Assembly (NCBI GenBank): GCA_015698045.1
Contig: BLAL01000060.1
Span: forward strand, 250,501-314,500
Source of the DNA: Rhizophagus clarus
Lineage: Eukaryota; Glomeromycota; Glomeromycetes; Glomerales; Glomeraceae
Direction: 5' to 3'
DNA: 64,000 nucleotides
Shown here in pieces: positions 60,463 through 64,000 of the stretch. A program made the translations under genes and the position numbers. The notes under the pieces were generated by a model. The model worked only from the letters and a program-made list of their open reading frames with translations. It did not search any database and was not told where the DNA came from. How positions within the stretch are numbered: position 1 is the first letter of the stretch; each line of letters starts with the position of its first letter.

Positions 60463-61129
60463 TCGTGTGTTGTCGTGGTTTTTATAGTTATTATTTTTTA
60501 AAGTATTAAATATGAATTATATTATAAATAAATAAAAATAAATTTATATTTTTATAACGTTACTTATACCGTTGTGAGAAACAGTTCTTTCTGTCATTAA
60601 CAGTATTTAATTTAAAATATCGCACGTTGATAGCGCGCGGCGTTAAGAATATTTGATGCACTTGATTGGCTAAATGTCACGTGATGATAAAGTGCGTATC
60701 AAAGACCGAAATGTACGTACTCTCAATATCGGACGGTAAATTAAATATTAATTGGTAAATTAAATAATTAAACATCGATTTTAAATTAAATATTGATTGT
60801 GATTACATTTTTGTTTTTACTGTAATAACAATAAAAAAAAATTTAGTACGGAAATTTCGATTCTTGCGACTCATCGAACATACCGCTGACAAGTTATGGA
60901 TCAGTGATGAACCCATCATAAGGCAAATACAAAGCAATAATTTGTGCAATGAATTTTATTAATTTTTTTCCTTTTATAAGACGGAATGATGATCTTAACG
61001 AATAATAAAGGTTATAACTTTTTCATAAAAAATATCGTATTACAAAATTTAATACTATATATAATCTTAATTAAAATACGATAAATACACGTGACATATT
61101 GTATATAAAAAAAAAACTATTTAAAAATA
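60463..61129. other. Convergent intergenic region
   Basis: It lies between two convergent genes. A CACGTGATG site near 60678 and AATAAA-like signals near 60525 and 61000 are visible. Nothing else is supported. Confidence 0.5.
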
Positions 61130-62397
61130 TTATATGGTTCTCAAATTTCTACTGTGATATACAGCTCTATGATGTATGAAAGTATGTCGATACTTTATTT
61201 CATCAAATTTAGCCATGTCTGCTTTATCAAATTCTTCTGTTATTTCCGATGGTTCAGGATAATTGCATGTGGCACCAGCCCATTTTTCCGTCAAATCATA
61301 TAATTCGGATATTAATGGCCTTTCGAGAGGATTTTCTCTTAAACATCTTTCCATTAACCTAGCATAAAGAGGAGGGGTGTCTTTCACAGGTCTTGGTCTC
61401 AACCCGCCAATTATTTCATTAATTAAAACACGGTCGTGAGGTCTATGATGATAAGGTCGGACTCCGGCTGATAAAACCCACATTATCATACCGAAGCTAT
61501 AAATATCTGAAGCTTGAGTTGTTTTACTTCCTTTTAAAACCTCGGGAGCAACAAATGGTACGACACCATGAATATCTTCCGAATATACATCATATGGTCC
61601 ATGTAGACCAGCGTCAGTAATTCTCGCATCCAACATACCTCCATCATTTTCAATCATGATGTTGCCTCCGTGTAAATTACCGTGTACGAGTCCTAACTCA
61701 TGGATCCTATAAATCCCTGCCGAGATTGTCGACAGGATTTCAACAATTTCACCCCAACCAAAGAATTCATCATAATTGTCGAAAAAAGTATATAAATCCC
61801 CTTTATTATAATGCTTATAGACCAGCATTATACATGATGTTTCATCTTTGGTTAAACCGAAACATTCTGCGAATGCGTTGTCACTTAGAAATCGAGCATA
61901 TTTATTTAGCTATTTTTTTTAATAATAAATTCAAAGTTAATAAACAATTAGTTATTTTTTTTAAAAAAAATTTAAACACTTACTCGATCAATGAATTCAT
62001 CAGTTAGATCCCATGATCTATCTAATCGTCTAAGTATGACGTCTGTTGGTCCTTTACGGATCCATACCTCAGCATATTCATCCCATTTATGTTGTGGACC
62101 TTCCATCCAAACAGCTGAGTAAGTAGAAGAAAAAGCACCACGTTTACCCGTATTTTTTAATAGTTCAAATTTTGAAATATCGATCCACTCAACATAGCCT
62201 ATGTATTCCTTAGCGGTTTTTTGGGTATTCTTGATCATATTATCAATTCTGGGATCATCGCTAGACCAATTTTTAAAGTTTTCTTCAAAATATTCGACAT
62301 TACAATCTACACACCACGAATAAGAAACTCTTGGCTTATCACAGTTTCCACATGTTCCAAAAACACGAGCATAGTCCACTGCTGACATTACTGACAT
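61130..62397 (-). CDS. TKL-like kinase family member, probable pseudokinase
   Basis: Two exons: 61984-62397 and 61130-61909, joined in phase 0 by GTAAGT...ATAG. The N-terminus has a zinc-ribbon-like CGNC...WCVDCN, then NWSSDDPRID and VEWIDISKFE as in the modules at 42297-46798. The kinase domain has loop GKRGAFSSTYSAVW, ILRRL where the ATP-binding Lys would be (Arg instead), catalytic loop HGNLHGGN (the Asp of HRD is Asn), TDAG for DFG, and APEVLKG with DIYSFGMIMW. Loss of both catalytic Lys and Asp predicts no or weak phosphotransfer, so a scaffold or regulatory role is likely. The frame is intact. The exon boundary matches that between modules and the C-lobe exon of the paralogue. Confidence 0.88.
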
Positions 62398-64000
62398 TGT
62401 AAATATGAATAGTGTATATAAAGGAAATGTGTGAAAAATTATTTTCTTTTTCTTTTCGGATGTTCAGCAAAACCACTCGAATTTCAAGGGATTAAATATT
62501 GTCATGAAAACAAGTTCCCAGTTAATTAATTTATTGAAATATACACAATGGGTTTATTTAAAATGTATAAAAATATATTTTTCTTTTTAACCAATAATTT
62601 TATCGCGCGGAAATGATTACTAGCTGAACTATATAATTTATTTGATGCGTGTGATTTTTTTCTTAGAATGGTAAAAAAGTGATTGAGTATATACTATATG
62701 TACTAAGTTTATGTAGATCTGTGTGATGTCGAACGCACCGTAAAATTTTTTGAGTTTCGAAATTTCGTAATACAACTTCTGAAATTCCTTTTTTAAAAAA
62801 AAAAAATTTGTAAACAATAATAAATCGATGATAAATAGCCAATTCTGAAAAACGCCAATATGCATTGATTGCATTTCCAAATTTAATAATTCCTTCTTTT
62901 TTAAAAAAAGTTATTCATAGATTGCAAGATAAAATCAAAAAAAAAAAAAAAGGATTTTTAAAGTTTTCAAGTGGCTTTTTTTTTCTTTGTATGTAATTTA
63001 TAGAACTATACATCACTTTGCATGTTTCACATAATATGTTTGCATCATTTGATTTTTTTTTTTTAAAAAAAAAAAAAATAACATATTTTATAATATAGCG
63101 ACACAAAAACAGGTTTTTTGATTCTGATTCTTTGTTTATTGCGCAGGATTTTATTATTCTATTAAATTGCATATAATAAGATTTTTCATATTCCTATTGT
63201 TTTCTTTTTAGAGTTGGTGTAATCCTTTTTGATGCCTAGAAAGTACTTATGGAATCTCTTTACTTTTTCGTGTTAAAAAGGTAATAATTATTTAACAATT
63301 CGGCCTGCATTAAGTTTTCTTTTTTTGACCTGTATTATTATGTATGATCATGGCAGATCTAAAAAAGGGATGATTTCCCTAATGTAAAATTATATAATCA
63401 ATATAAAATAATATATGATACAATTACAACGCCAACAATGAATATATGCAATTTAGAGTAAATTCGGGATAATCTTCCTTATCTCCATATTTTCTTTTTT
63501 TGGGGGCAAAATTTTATTTTATTTTATTTTACGTGATATATAATTTTATATACGGTATTAAAATATATATTACGCCGTACTGTACATATTCACAAAGTGA
63601 AACCATTTCGAAACAAAGAACTTCATTATTACTTAATGTGAAATTATATTTATTGGTGATAATTCGAGATGTGATCATAGCGGGATAAAATTATAATGAA
63701 AAAAAAAAATAAAAATAAAAAATACAAAATAAAAAAAATAAAATAAAATAAAAAAAAAAAAAAAAATTAAAATTTCTCTAAGATAATTTTTTATTTATTA
63801 TGTGAATTAAAACTTTGAACTATTATTATTTTTTTTTTTTTAATTACTCTAAAGATTTTAAAATTTTTGTTTATTCATTCATGACTTAAAATTTAATAAA
63901 TATTATCGTAATAAATATTATCGTAATTAATCAAATATTCAAATTCAACCATTTTTAAACGAATGATTTTGATTTTTGAGTGGCGTAATCATGACTGAAC
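62398..64000. other. AT-rich flank with T/A palindromes, no gene
   Basis: A TATATA stretch at 62415-62420 lies just upstream of the kinase start. T-then-A blocks occur at 62789-62806, 62893-62907 and 63053-63078. Near 63205-63240 a CTTTTTAG...TTTTTGATGCCTAG stretch resembles one degenerate exon-like unit. From 63700 to 63770 there is an A-rich AAAAT microsatellite. Short ORFs here are low complexity. Confidence 0.45.

Noticed and set aside
62915-63172. Minus-strand 85-codon ORF with a CxxC, possibly a further kinase start
   Set aside because: Only CETC is shared; the WCxxC and NW...ID parts are missing and the frame runs through a T/A palindrome.
1-64000. tRNA, rRNA or snRNA genes
   Set aside because: No paired A/B boxes, CCA-proximal stems or known RNA motifs were recognised by eye; a covariance search could change this.

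Overview
The window looks like a transposon-crowded, very AT-rich stretch of a Glomeromycotina (arbuscular mycorrhizal fungus) nuclear genome, most like Rhizophagus. This is inferred from base composition, short AT-rich GT-AG introns, F-box proteins with degenerate leucine-rich repeats, kinase-like genes with a CxxC...WCxxC start, and many hAT transposons. No database was searched.

Layout. 1-3330: minus-strand Ty3/Gypsy fossil (RT, protease, gag), cut by the window edge. 3326-5201: an LTR-like block and two unrecognised minus-strand ORFs. 6059-10997: a near-complete hAT element (family 1) with exact 8-bp target duplications; it also carries a tandem array of 33-nt exon-like cores separated by intron-like spacers. 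11011-14429: hAT family 2, copy 1. 16334-21097: hAT family 3, with a decayed transposase and a possible second spliced gene. 22719-23701: a hAT-type MITE. 24308-28685: a non-autonomous inverted-repeat element filled with minisatellites. 28986-32574: hAT family 2, copy 2, inverted relative to copy 1. 36480-38190: a fossil with a viral-type DNA polymerase B N-terminal region. 42297-46798: a kinase gene built from seven related exon modules plus one C-lobe exon. 48227-53865: hAT family 2, copy 3, split by a nested 2.2-kb inverted-repeat element. 54125-62397: the most ordinary host stretch, with two F-box genes and one probable pseudokinase.

Main observations. (1) The 8-bp flanks of hAT family 2 copies 1 and 2 are exchanged exactly as expected if the 14.6 kb between them (14430-28985) was inverted by recombination between the two inverted copies. 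(2) Several loci carry tandem units that each look like a micro-exon: branch site, polypyrimidine tract, AG, about 25-40 nt core, GTAAGT. (3) The kinase gene at 42297-46798 has repeated phase-0 exons, each a fusion of a hinge fragment, a zinc-ribbon-like start and an N-lobe. Only the last module keeps a good glycine-rich loop, and it directly precedes the C-lobe exon. Exon skipping or alternative splicing would therefore keep frame.

There is no sign of operons, CRISPR or prokaryotic genes. I found no tRNA or rRNA gene by eye.
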